Assembly (NCBI GenBank): GCA_017311315.1
Contig: CM029609.1
Coordinates: 40,608,744 to 40,672,743, forward strand
From: Dendrocalamus latiflorus
Lineage: Eukaryota; Streptophyta; Magnoliopsida; Poales; Poaceae
Direction: 5' to 3'
Length of the DNA: 64,000 nt
The notes under the pieces are model-generated. The model saw only the letters and a list, made by a program, of their open reading frames with translations, had not been told where the DNA came from and ran no database searches. Below, piece after piece: positions 22,101 to 33,929 of this stretch. A program made the translations under genes and the position numbers. Every line of letters begins with the position of its first letter. Within the stretch, counting starts at the first letter, position 1.

Positions 22101-25100
22101 AAGCAATTTACATAATTATGCATGATATTCAGTACCAAGCTGCTCAACAAAAAAAAAGTACACAAATCAAGGGCAAGAACGGTGAGATAGAATTAGTCAA
22201 TGTAGTGATGCTGAAAAGTGATGCATCCATGACAGGACAATAAAGATTCTAGTCCACTGTAACTATAGTCCACTTGATTGATATTTTTAATGAGAATTTA
22301 ACAGCCTCTTAAATGAATATCAACACTTCAATCTCAACTAGCTTTGTCAAATTGTATCTTTTCTTTTCTTTATCTTTACTAATATAAAAGGGGAGTTTGT
22401 CAGCTCACCCCTCTTGTCTTCGGTCTTTTCTTGCATGCGCCAACACTTGGGCCCGTGTCATGAGCCTCCAAACTGCTCTGTCGTTCGTTCTCGCTTAACC
22501 ACTTCGCCATGTTCCACACTTTTCGCACTATTCACACATAGCGAGGCAACAACTGCCTTCGATTTGTTCTCTCTCCTCGGAGCCACCGCTATTCCTTCCT
22601 CCTGTGTGCTGCCATGCTGCTGCTGCTGCACTAGGAAGGTGAAGAAGAGAAAAGAGGTGGAGCGGAACTCTGTGGCGACGAAAAGGAGCACATCGGTGCA
22701 GACGATGAGACGTTGGTGTACACCACTTAGGACGACAATGAAACGAAAGTGTACACTGCCGAGGTTGATGACTGGGATGTGGAGTACACAGGCACAGATT
22801 GCGAATAGGGAGATAAAGTACACCAGCTCGAACGAGGTGTACACCGTTGGAGGTAAGGAAGAACCGCGAAGCCGGCGGGGTCAGGCAGGGCAAATCCAAA
22901 GTGGTGATCTTGTCAATGGTGGATCCAGCTGCGCTGACCTCACGGATGGCCGATCTGGCGGTGGTGACCTCGAAGATGGCGGATACGGTGTGTTGACATT
23001 GGGGAAGCTGGATCTAGCTGCTGTGGGCTAGGTCACCCCTGGATCGGTGCCCTAAGCCGAGGAAGAGGGGAGACCCAAAGGTCGGAGGGGACGAATACAT
23101 CGGATCCGACCGTCTCCTGGCACGTCGCCGTGGATCCGACCTCTCCCAACCATGCTCGCCTGCTCACCGCTACCCACCGTTGGTCATGGTGCCACCACCC
23201 GCCGCCGGTCGCTGCGTTGCAACCCGCCGCTATGTGCCACCGGTGGAGGGGAGAGAGAAAGGTGAGACGAATGGGGAGAATGAGAGGGGGGTTAGATAGG
23301 TAGATATATAAGTGCAGCCTATTGAATTGTTTTGCTTTTTGTTTGGGATTGCAAGATGACATTTCACAATGGAATGCCAAACATGCATAGCCACTTCACA
23401 ATTATTCTACTTGCTTTATTTACCATTTTGCTTGTCATGTCATTCTTCGTATTAGGGGTGTATTTTAGCTGAATTAGTAGAGATGAGCTCTTGTTCGTAG
23501 TTTTACAAAAGAATGCATTTAGACTTGCATTTTAAAAAGGTTAATATGGATGAGAATTAATCAAGCTACCTATCGAGAGCTTCCTTCACATGTTCTCGTA
23601 CTGCCTCCCATGTTTTAATGGTTATTGTATGATTTGGGTCATGTTTGATGATATGTATCACTTTCTTTTGGAACCCGTTGCAACATACGGGCATCTTACT
23701 AGTTAAATAGAAATCATCTGTGTGTACCTTCAAGTTTTAGAAGATTTTGAACTAGCAGATGCACTTTTCAAATTATCTGACGAACTACAATTCAATGATA
23801 GTGTCCACAACATATACTAAACTAAAATTGGTAATTGGCATGCACATTTTTTAAATGCAAAAGCACTACATGATACCTGATAAATTCAAAAAGTAAACAC
23901 AGTTAAGATGCTCTAATAGATAAGCTTATGAGATGGTTAAACTGACAAAACAGAGCCAAAAGAAATGAAGAGGGCAGTTATTTGCAAAAGCATTATTCTT
24001 TGCACAAGCTTTGTATTATAACTCTCTTGTTCAAGTGCTTATCCCATGTGTCAAAAGCAAAGTAACCAGAGAAAAATGTCAGGTTTTTCCTTTAGAATGA
24101 TAAGCTAATAAACAAATATGCAAATTGAACCAAATTCCCTAATTATCAAAATTATATTCCTGTTACCTATATAGTGCTTTGCAGCTTTTCTGGAGGAGCG
24201 ATGTAATTCATCTGCACGGAACCGAAGTTCATCACTGCAGCGCCACATAGAGAGCTAGGAAAATATCTTATGATGTTAACACTGGGAAACCAATATTGCA
24301 GGACTGCAGGAGTACTTTTAAGTATGTAAAAGAAGTACTTCTGCTGTTACAATACCTCAAACATCAGGTCTTCTATCTGAGAGAAGTACAAGTTAGCAGC
24401 CATCATTCTCGCCAACAAGCATACATCCCATGTAACCTCCGGTGTAACTCTTGGATTTCCTAGAAACACGATATCTTTAGAGAAGTTCTAACTTTATCTA
24501 CACATAGGGAAGCAAAAACGGACTGCAGTCCTACCTAAAATACTAAGATCTGTGAACAGTATAGTTTATGAGAACAGAAAAGGAATCTTAGTTGACTTAA
24601 AAATGGCGAACAAATAGCCAATTGCTAGGAGAACTGATATCATAATATCATTCAGAGGACCCACGATTCAATTTTCTGTCACAGGTACCACTGGAAGTCT
24701 GGTACGAGTGACAAAAAACTCTTCACAAAGTATTATTTTCCTTTCCAAACAAACACTGATGAATAAAGTGGCATAGGAGAGGATACCATCACGGTCACCA
24801 CCCATCCAGGAAGAGAACTGAATGAGAGGAGCATTATAAGGAAGACGCTCATCAATGCCAATATTTTTCAGAGCAGTGTCAATACGGCGCAAGAATTTTG
24901 GTACACCCTTCCATATAGTTTCATGGAAATAGCTCATCCCAGCACGCATTTCATCCTGAGGAGTGGGAGGTGTCCTGCGGATTTCATCAGTTCTGAAAGC
25001 AGCTTGGATCTGTGAAATGAGTTAAACCATAATCAGAAAAAACATGATCAGAACAGAGCAGTAGAAAACATGTCATTTCCATATACGTTTAACTTTGGGA

Positions 25101-27950
25101 ATATAGAATGTTACGGGCTATGGTCTGGCGAGGCACTGCAGCAAGCCGACGAACAGTACAGTGGGTACTGTAGCACATAAACAGTATCGCGTGGCACTAG
25201 TGACCATATTAGGAAGGGTTCGATGCATATCTTCATATTAAGAATAATTAGATACATATTTTCATATTAGGAATAGATAAATGTATATCTTTATATTAGA
25301 AATAGATATCTTAATATTCAGATAGTATGAATTTGATATTATCTTTAGTTGATTGGTTGCATTAGATTGCGTTAGTTCCATATTGTTATGGGCTAATCTC
25401 ATCTATATAAAAAAAGGAATCGAATCATTCATAAGCAAGCAATAAATACACAAAGTTCTTAGTCTCCTAAAATCAGGTCTCAAAGTCTTTCTACCACGTT
25501 AGGAAAGAGCCCTGCCGATGGCTAGATGAGAGCGAGCGCTCTACCATCGACCCGTACCCAACCACTGACCACAACATAGGCAATAATCTACCACGTTGAA
25601 TTTGAAATTTTTATTGCATTTTCTTGTTTGACTGAAGATGAATTCATGATCATTTCGTTTAGATCATATACCATGATAAGCTCTTATTTCAAATGTATCA
25701 TAAAAACTATCAGAGGTGGGCTTTGTAACAGGTACGAGGAGGTATAAAGTGCAAACTAGATAATGGGCAGTTCCAGCCAAAGACACAAATCTGGCTACGG
25801 TAATACTAAATAGTTCCGAACATATAAATATGCAGTGGACAGTTCTTTTTAAAGCATTTAATTCAGCTTTTCCAGTAAGAATGGCTAGTAGATCAAACAA
25901 TCAAGGCCACACTGCCATATACAAACAGTCGGTCATAATATAGAACCAAATTTGAACAGACAACAGAACCTTCCGATTTTCGCAAAGGCCTGCCTTTGTC
26001 AATGGTAGCATTGAAGCATCCTCCATTGTACATATTTGATCATTTCCTTTCCATTCACCTTGTCTCATGCAAACATGGAAAACTCCAACAAACTAACTTT
26101 TTAAAAAATGTAGAGACAATGAAGGAAGGTTTCATTCAAAATATTCAGTGGAATCCTAGAGTACAGCATTGGGCACTTAGCAACTAAGTTAGAGGAAAAA
26201 AATGCTGTTTCAACATTTTGATGTTACAGGTTTCAGAACTACTTGTGATAACAATAATCTGGAGATGAGAGTCTGTACGACAAACAATCATGTCAGCAAT
26301 TACATACACAAAAAGCCTATAGAGGAACAGCACTATAGTTCAAAACCTTACACCTTTTGTAAAATCTCAGCCCTTTGTTGGTTGTATCATCAACTAATAT
26401 CTATTGGACATATCAATATTGCCTTTTTCAAGCGGGAAAAAACTATACCTCCATGGCTCCATCTATCTATTATATTATTAAAATGATAGAAAAAAAAGCC
26501 AATCAAGCCATCACGTTCGCCCTGAGAGGCTAGAAATTCCCACATTAATTAGAAAAAGAGAAAGGTCTACACTGTTTTTTTTATTGGTCCAAATTATAAT
26601 GGCACAGATTAATTAGTTATATATTACAATTGTATACGAAATACAACTATATATTTTTTAATCGTAAGCATTAGAGTTGTTTCTACTATACAGCTCTATG
26701 TATTGTATCTAGCCGGAATTTCTTGTTCAAGGTCTTACGTGTCCAATAAACTAATATAAAAGAATGGCGTACAGACTATTGAGATTAGTTCTATCCAAAT
26801 TATTTGGCAGGATCTCAGAGTATGACAGACACCAGATGGATAAAGAGGCACAAAAATGATATTCCACTTCAACCAATTAACCTCAAGAACGAGACTTAAT
26901 TCTAATAAAAATAATTTGGAGATGACTAAGCTATGGCATGGCATGAGAGTATTTGCAGAAGCCACTCGTTAAGCCCAGAGCCCCATACATCATGAGGGGG
27001 AAAAAAGTCGTAATCAAAAGGTTGTAGTGGACACTTGCTATTATGAAACGCCATGATTGACTTTATTATATTCTCATCACAAATTGACAATTTTTTTTTA
27101 ATTTACCTCCCTCTGCAGAGCCTCATCAAGCTCCTGCTTGTCATCAGCAGTGATGTCCTTCGCATACAACTGCCTCAGGCAATTCCGGATCCTGCACAAC
27201 AAGTCAATATCACAAACATTCAGCATTTCCATGAGCACGAAAGCAATGGAGAAGAGATCCATCCTCGCACCTCGCGTGCTTCTGGAGCAGGGACCTCCGG
27301 ATGGACTGCGTGGGGTGAGCGGTGAACACGAGGTCGACTGTCTGGTTCTTGAGCGCGTCGAACACCTCCTCGCGGGACTTGCCGAGCTGGGAAACGAGCC
27401 GCTTGAGCGTCTCCTCGATGTCGGATTCGGTGGGCGCGGATGCCTCGTCGGCGAAGTCCCCCCGCTTGAGCTTGATCCGGCGGCGGTGCGCAATCTGCAC
27501 CTCCTCGGCGAGGTTCGCAAGGTTGAGCATGTGCGAGAAGGAGCCGGAGACGACGATGGAGCTGCCGGGGGGCAGGCTGGTGAGCTTGCTCCCCAGCTCG
27601 GCGAGCCGCGCCTCGTCCCGGTCGTTCTCGTACTCCGCCGAGAGCTCGTAGCACTCCTGCACCTGCAGGGGCGAAGAGAAACCAAACCAACGGTGTGAGC
27701 ATAGCGTCGAACAGGTGGTGGACAGATCTGGAAACCAGAGAGGAGGGGAAAGGAAACGCGAGGGGCGTACGAATTCGCGGAGGTGGGGGCCGTGCAGGTC
27801 CTGGAGGATGTCGAGGAAGCGGTCGACGAGGAGGGCGTCGTACTCGACGAGCTTGTCGTCCTCGGAGACCTTCCCGGGGGCGAGGAGCCGCAGCTGCGCG
27901 TCGATCGACTGGTGCCGCTCCACCGCCGCCTTCCCCGCGGGCGCGGCCAT
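19177..27950 (-). CDS. PPC: Phosphoenolpyruvate carboxylase, C3/housekeeping plant type (ten exons)
   Basis: This cytosolic enzyme adds bicarbonate to PEP, giving oxaloacetate and phosphate, and so refills the citric acid cycle. Exons on the minus strand are 27771-27950, 27271-27662, 27107-27191, 24787-25009, 24356-24459, 24167-24254, 21870-22024, 20786-21784, 19883-20269 and 19177-19470. All introns are GT-AG, the phases join, and the product is 968 residues, normal for plants. Visible landmarks are the phosphorylation site ERHQSIDAQLR (Ser15), catalytic FTAHPTQ (His176), GYSDSGKDAGR (598-608), the mobile loop FHGRGGTVGRGG (636-647) and the C-terminal QNTG. Residue 778 is Ala (Ser in C4 enzymes) and residue 888 is Arg (Gly in malate-insensitive C4 enzymes). 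It therefore looks like a malate-inhibited non-photosynthetic isoform. No frame break was found. Intron 6 holds a Helitron and intron 3 an LTR-like insert. Confidence 0.97.
22373..23702 (+). mobile_element. Non-autonomous Helitron in PPC intron 6
   Basis: The 5' end reads TCTTTACTAATATAAA after a host A. The 3' end has a hairpin (CCCGT at 23674-23678 paired with ACGGG at 23687-23691), then eleven bases ending CTAG, before a host T. This is the standard Helitron pattern: 5'-TC, 3' hairpin, CTRR, and insertion between A and T. The interior, especially 22410-23330, is more GC-rich than the intron and may be captured gene sequence. I recognise no protein in it and see no Rep/helicase. Confidence 0.82.
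25109..25576 (+). repeat. Solo-LTR-like insertion in PPC intron 3
   Basis: A 468-bp segment begins TGTTACGG and ends CCACAACA, with a TATA-like CTATATAAAA near 25401 and CT-rich sequence after it, as in a Copia-type LTR. A clear target-site duplication is not visible, so the borders are provisional. Confidence 0.4.
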
Positions 27951-28503
27951 CGCTAGCTGCGCGGAACCGCGAAATCCAACCGAATCCCTCACCAGAGGAG
28001 GGGGAATCTCAGCGCCGCCGGCGACGCCCTCGCGGATGCGCGTGCGCTGGAGCGGTGGACGCTAAGTGTGGCGGTGGCTCGTCGGCGAGAGGAGATGGGG
28101 TATAGGGAGGAGAATTGAGTGAGATGCAAGGGGAAGTTGAGAGTCTTCGTATTTGTATGGGATGGTGACTGATGCGACGTGAAGTGGGGATCAGTTCGGT
28201 TTTGGACGAGCTCACTCGTGGGAGCGGTTTTGCGAATTGGTACCTGCCCAATCTTCCCTACTTTCCTCTTCCATCTAGCTTCTAAAAACTATTTTTTAGT
28301 TTTTTACGATAACTGATTTTAAAATAGTGTCTTTTTAAGATGATATCTATAAAAAAATTATAATATATACTATAACAACATCATTTATATCAGCAAAATT
28401 ACATATAAATTTTTGTTACTCTATACTCTCTTTTATAAATAACTCAAAAGTTATAAATTGAAACAAAAAAAGAACGACCCTTTACTCCTCCCAATCTCCC
28501 TTA
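27951..28503 (-). promoter_or_regulatory. PPC 5' untranslated and proximal promoter region
   Basis: Sequence upstream of the PPC ATG at 27950. The first 300 bases are GC-rich and the part above 28260 is AT-rich. I see no clear TATA box at a fixed distance and cannot place the transcription start. Confidence 0.5.
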
Positions 28504-28783
28504 GGGCATGTACAATGCAAGATGCTTATATATGAGTGCTTAAAGAGAGAATATAGCCACATCATCAAGCATCCATGCAAAAGTTATTTCCTCCAATGCA
28601 AGCATCTCTTCTATAGGTGCTTAGATGCTATATTATCTATTAATAGATATAGTTATACACATAAGCACCTACTAAGCACCAGTGCTTATTTAAGCATCGA
28701 TGCTTCAAAATAAGTACCTTATCTATTCTATGTGGCAAGAAAAATCAGTTTTTTATTACTAAGCATCTGCATTGAACATGCTC
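28504..28783. mobile_element. Tourist-like MITE (PIF/Harbinger type), 280 bp
   Basis: The ends are inverted repeats (GGGCATGTACAATGC and GAGCATGTTCAATGC), both leading into AAGATGCTTA or AGATGCTTA. TTA flanks it on both sides (28501-28503 and 28784-28786), the 3-bp TSD typical of PIF/Harbinger. It sits about 550 bp upstream of the PPC start codon. The interior has repeated AAGCACC and GCTTA motifs. Confidence 0.8.
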
Positions 28784-28786
28784 TTA

Positions 28787-29197
28787 CTTTACTAACCTGT
28801 CCGAGTTGGCGCGTCCCAAGCAGCATTCTGTGCTCAACAATTGGTCACCAACCGCTGAATTTCTTATTCAAGCAAGCAGCGGCTAAAAAGGGCTAAAAGA
28901 CTGCTTTATTACTGGTATAAATTGTACAAGAATTACAGGTTTTGCAGGGGGCTTATCTGGAAAACGGCCTTGATACAGAGGGGGAAGCTGGGGGATCTGA
29001 GGCGAATCTTGATTGGATCTACCACCCTGCCCTGCTGCCGGTCATGCTGGCAGCCGTCGCTATCGCCTGTTGCTGCACGAGCGTCCCCTACTGGTCAGTT
29101 GTGGCGAGCGCACCGCACGCTACTGGGCCGTTTTCTTATTGGATTTTTATATAGCTTTTGACTTAGACTTTTATTATTATTCATCAAATCTATCGAC
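28787..29197. other. Intergenic, nothing recognised
   Basis: No gene or clear repeat is visible. Short ORFs near 28922-29222 overlap in different frames without family resemblance. Confidence 0.4.
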
Positions 29198-29205
29198 GGT
29201 AGTTA

Positions 29206-29675
29206 TAGGGTGGAAACGGTAACGGATAATTTGTTTTATCCGATATTCGTATCCGAAAAAACCTAAATGTGGTAAGCAAAATCCGTATTCGAAAATATTC
29301 GTATTCGTATCCGTATTTAAGAGTATTCGTATTCGTATTCGAGAATATTCGTATTTGTATTCGTATTCGAGACTATTCGATCCGTTTCTAGAACCCATGA
29401 AAAATCCGTACAAATTTTGTGATTCAAAACTTGAATTTAGGCGGTTTAAAACCGGTAACCGGTCAAAAACGGGTGAAAAATCGACAAAACCGTTAGGAAT
29501 CCGTTTTATCCGATATTCGTATCCGAAAAAAATCCGTATTCGAAAATATCCGTATTCGTATTCGAGAATATTCGTATCCGTATTTAAGAATATTCGAATT
29601 CGTATTCGTTTTAAAAATATGAATTCGTATTCGTATTTGAGACTATTCGACCGTATCCGATCCGTTTCCACCCTA
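29206..29675. mobile_element. hAT-type MITE, 470 bp
   Basis: The terminal repeats are TAGGGTGGAAACGG, perfect at both ends. The 8-bp direct repeat GGTAGTTA lies at 29198-29205 and 29676-29683, matching the 8-bp TSD of hAT elements. The interior consists mainly of ATTCGTATTCG/TCCGTATTCG simple-sequence arrays in both orientations. Confidence 0.9.
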
Positions 29676-29683
29676 GGTAGTTA

Positions 29684-30645
29684 AATGTTATCAGCGGTAG
29701 TATAAAAGAATAGAGCCGCGCGCTATACCATCAAAGGCCCAACTCAAGCTACTCGTCGTGTACTTCTTTGTCGCCGTTGGAGATTCTCAACCGCTGGATT
29801 TCAGATGAACAGTGCAGATCCACCGTTGCAGTAGCCTTCCGGCGTTGCAAAGCACTGTTTCTAGCACAGGGCCTTGCTGCCATCCCCCCCTCACAACTCC
29901 TCCTGCACCGTGCTTCTCTGGCAGCCATGGAACGTCAAGAGGACTCTGTAGTTTCCCTTTGTCTGCCCTAACTGGGGTACCAGAACGGCGTGCTGTGCCT
30001 TAGAAAAAAAAGAGCAGCTAGTGTAACTATGTATGAATTGACACTGTACCTGTAGACCCCCTGAATAAGTGAATTGCATCTTGGGTAAATCCGTCTGGTA
30101 GCCTGACTTCTTTTCTTCATTTGCACAACACACCGTGGTGTATTATCTTGATACTCTTGCCGGACTGCCTGTTGAGTATGCAAGAGATGGCCGGCAACAT
30201 TGACAAACTTACATCGGTGTCATCGATCGTAAAACACAACGTATCAGGAGGGACATTTTTCTCTTGGCCGTTTTGTCTGCCATAGTGACAAGATTGTCCT
30301 GCGTTGCATGCATTTTTCTCACGCCACTTGGAAGTGTGTTTTTGGTGGTCCAATCTGTTTGGAGTATTCTGATTGGTTGGTTTTTGCTTCATGTTCAGAG
30401 CACTGCGCCACTGCGTGGCGAAGTGCCATGTATTCGTCAGAGAGATGACTGTTTGGGCAGATGTGGGTAAAATACTGGCGAATGAAACGGAATATGCAAA
30501 TGCCATTCTCACTTGGATATGCAACAAACAAGGACGAGGAGAAAGAGACCTTTCTGTCTTCTTCTCCATCTCAAAGTAAATAACTAAAGACAGGATGAAA
30601 AAACAGGTTACAATTCTAGTTGTATAGATCGTAAGAAGCGCGCTT
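29684..30645. other. Intergenic, nothing recognised
   Basis: Overlapping short ORFs on both strands (for example 30117-30569 minus and 30264-30579 plus) show no family resemblance. No RNA gene or clear repeat is visible. Confidence 0.35.
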
Positions 30646-30647
30646 AT

Positions 30648-31445
30648 ATTTCACTTTCTTTCGCTTTCATTTTCCATAACTCCGTAAGAAAGCTGCTCAA
30701 GTGGTGAAGAATATTGTCCCCCACCATCTTTGCTCTCCATGGCTCATTGGCTAGCTCCATTACTCTTTTCAAAGTACAGTGCATTTAGTCAAGAAAGGCC
30801 TGTATTCCTACCGTATTTTTATATACTGTGTTAGTTATTCTCATGGGATAAAAATACAACATTGATAGGTGGGACCAAAGGCTATGGCATTAGTAAAACT
30901 CAATAGATTAGTAACAACTGCAAAACTGAAAAAAAAAGAAGCCTTAGAACTGACCACACAAAATTATGCAGAGAAAGGTTGTCCGACCGTCTTGTGAGAC
31001 AACTTAGAAAAGCTTTCCATTTCCCTTCCCTCTCATTTTCCCTAAGAAAACTGCTCAAGTTGTGAAGGACATTCTTCTCCCACCATCTGAATTCTGATTT
31101 TGAATTTGTCCTAATGACTCTTTACTAGGGGTGGTAAAAAGCGTGTAAGTAGGACTTATTGACTCGGATCAAATTTATTTTAATTATACTCATTAATTAG
31201 TTAAAACTTGAAATGAATTGATTTCAAATATATTTGAATTTTGCTTTAGCTCAACTCGGCTCGTTAGCTCGTTTCTAAAAATACTTTCAAATTATACGTA
31301 AAATAATATTAAATTAAACTACGTTAATTTTAAGAAAAACTCGATTAGATAAGAACTAGCTCAATATCCACCCCTACTCTTTACCCTTTCAAAGCATAGT
31401 GCATTTAGGTAAGAAAGGGAAGAGATAGTATTCTATTATTCTAAT
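30648..31445 (+). repeat. Imperfect direct duplication, second copy split by a MITE
   Basis: The segment around 30655-30800 (TTTCCATAACTCCGTAAGAA, GAAAGCTGCTCAAG, CCCACCATCT, TTTCAAAGTACAGTGCATTT) recurs around 31015-31420 with small changes. The second copy is divided by the hAT MITE at 31126-31376. Confidence 0.7.
31126..31376. mobile_element. hAT-type MITE, 251 bp
   Basis: The ends are TAGGGGTGG and CCACCCCTA, and the interior is AT-rich. The 8-bp TSD CTCTTTAC lies at 31118-31125 and 31377-31384. Confidence 0.88.
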
Positions 31446-31685
31446 GATTATTGGCCCACTACACCGCAACCAAAGAAGCTATGTCTACAGTGCCAATCGC
31501 ACTCCACCGACAAAAATTAATGGCAATGGGCATCACATGGGGATCAGATTCAGCAATTGACACTCATGGTACGTTCATTGGGTCACTAAAACCTTTGCAA
31601 CAGATCCACAGTCACAATGCACCTTGGAAACGAAGCAGGGGGAAAAAGAACCCAGTCAATCAGACACACTCTCCTCGCTATGTAA

Positions 31686-31928
31686 GGATGTGTTTAGTTT
31701 GAGGGATAGAGTGGGATGGAATGAGATGATTCCTTTGACCAAGCCTATCTATGTGTTTGGTTTGAGGGATGGGGTGTGATGGAATGGTCCAAAGTGGGAT
31801 GAGCCTGTGCAAATTTAGAGAATATTCTTCTTAGATGCTGGACCATGTGGTTCCACCTTTTTTGTGGAACCATCTCATCCTATTCCATCCTATCCCATTC
31901 CACTTTCATCACTCCAATCAAACACATT
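31686..31928. mobile_element. MITE of about 243 bp, superfamily unclear
   Basis: Long imperfect inverted repeats: GGATGTGTTTAGTTTGAGGG at the left and, read from the right end, AATGTGTTTGATTGGAGTGA, followed by GTGGGATGGAATG-like motifs in both arms. This end sequence resembles a common grass MITE. The TSD is not clear. Confidence 0.65.
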
Positions 31929-31929
31929 A

Positions 31930-32405
31930 TAAAGTAACGTAGTTGATGAAATGTATGAATCTTTGTAGTTTTATTACATGGTCGGTGGCACTTAATACAT
32001 GTTTTAGATTTTCTTTACATGACGACTAATCCATAGCGCCTTTATAGCTATTTTGGAAAAATTCATGTGGATAATTTTGCATACCTAACTGCAACTTTAT
32101 GGTTTGTTGTGTCTAATTTTTTTTACATATGGTCTTATCCAGTAATTCAAGGAGGTGACACAAACCAAGGTAATCCAAAATAATGCGATGTTACTTTAGT
32201 TGGTCCAAGAGCCAAATCATATATGACCCTTTTTAATATTCGTTAAGCAACTTGTAGCCTGGCCTTTGATGCATATATGACAGATAGACAATGGACAATC
32301 TAGGATGCTGGATATGCGGTCTAAAGAAGTACATAGATATAAGATAACTTCACAAGATTAAACTATGCATATCAAGAAAGATGATTGATCTGCATAGTGC
32401 TTTTG
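31930..32405. other. Intergenic, nothing recognised
   Basis: AT-rich, no ORF of note. The segment near 32241-32270 (TAAGCAACTTGTAGCCTGGCC) closely resembles the flank of the MULE at 9975-10000, so a dispersed repeat may be present in both places. Confidence 0.35.
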
Positions 32406-32409
32406 GATA

Positions 32410-33900
32410 AAATACAAATGGTGTTTGTCGAGTGTATGATTGAATACCGTAATCAGATAGGGGGGGGGGTGAATGATGAATGATTGCCTCCGTTTTTTGG
32501 AATCTCTTAGTGCTCGGGGAAGGTTTTGACTGCTCGGTATTCAACTTCTCGCTCGATTACTCAATGTTCGACCGCTCGCTTGATCGCTCGGCTGTCGAAG
32601 ATTTCTTGCCAGTCGTAAACTACGACCGCTTTAGCCTTTGATCTTTGGCCGGTTTGTACGTACTCGAAAACTTCTACACCAAAAGTCGAACCTCTCGAAT
32701 ACTTCGAGAAATCAGCGCCTTCGAGTAATCGTATTTCCTCTATTTTTCTGGCTTCTATTCAACACCTTGCACGTAGTCATAAGATTCAATCCATCTATAA
32801 TCATCAACACTTTTCAAGCAAATTAAGAACCAGATTAATTCAAGATAATGTTTATTACTGAATTTTCATGGATTTACAAAGTGCTCTTACAAACACCCCT
32901 AAAAGTATAGCCAAAACTAAAACCTCTTCAATCTTATCCCAAAAACCTTACCAAAGCCACAAAGCCACCAGAAGACCCTCGGTTAACTCCTAACCTCTCC
33001 CTCCTTTTATATGCTAGAGCCCTAAACCGTATCCCCATCAAACATGGACACAAAACTCTATCCGTTCTAAAAATCAAGGAATCCAAAACCCTTCCAACAT
33101 GGGTTTTTCATAATCCCTAAACCTTCTAAGTTATGGACACCTTCTATAACGTCTTCCAGCTCATCACAATCGAAGCCTCTAGGACTTGATGAATTGTTTG
33201 ACAAATATAATAAACAAAGCTTCTGAAACACCTTTAAAGAACAAGCTCTCCCTCAGAATAATCCTAAAGGATGCAATATGCCCAAGTCACTTCACAAAAG
33301 AGCAAAACGAAAAGAATCAAGTGGTTTTGAGAGAATATGATCAAGCTAAAAAATTAAACTCACAAGGTGTAGAAATAACATCATGCTTTCCACGTGGTCT
33401 CTCAGGTAGTGAAATCTTTTAGAAGCCATCAAAGAAAGTGAAGAACCATCAAGTGTTCCAACTAAGCAATGGCGTAAAAGATCGGAACCCAATAAAACGC
33501 ATGTTCTCTATCCCGCGTTAGCTGGTCTTACATCATAGAAAACATCAGTCTCATAGTACTGGGGTTAATGAGATAAGATTTAGAAATCCAGTACTGAGAT
33601 ACGTAATAAAATAGAAGCAACAACAGGCAAAGATAAAAATTTAAGTAAAGAATTAGCGTCTGCAAGTTTCTGGTCAAACCACCGTTGAAGTGCTGATCTG
33701 ACCATCTGGCGGTTTGACCGCAAGCCGGTCATACCACACTATCAATGGTGGTTTGACCGCCTGAGACAGGTCTGACCTTGTGGAAAACGTCAGTCTGATC
33801 GATCATGTCTCAAAAAGTCCTGAACCTATAGAAAATTGATTAGAGGGACCAAAGCAACGATAAGTAGCTTGCACAAACTACACTCCAGAATGAGAGCTTC
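32410..33900 (-). repeat. Copia (SIRE-like) LTR remnant
   Basis: A run of G followed by TGAAT near 32459 and the region with repeated GGTTTGACCGC / GGTCTGACC units (33690-33790) resemble long Copia LTRs of grasses. A similar G-run and unit style recurs at 60625-61060. It adjoins a Copia-like gag fragment on the same strand. The borders are not defined. Confidence 0.45.
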
Positions 33901-33929
33901 TTTAACCTGTTTTTCTTTTATTTCTTTGC

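Noticed and set aside
22414..23031. 205-codon ORF inside the PPC intron
   Set aside because: It starts inside the Helitron, has low-complexity composition and crosses repeated GTACAC motifs. No family is recognisable, though it may include captured gene pieces.
26450..26720. Possible second Helitron or MITE in PPC intron 3 (CTATTATATTATTAAAATG start)
   Set aside because: No matching 3' hairpin with CTRR end or inverted repeat could be found; the AT-rich intron gives such strings by chance.
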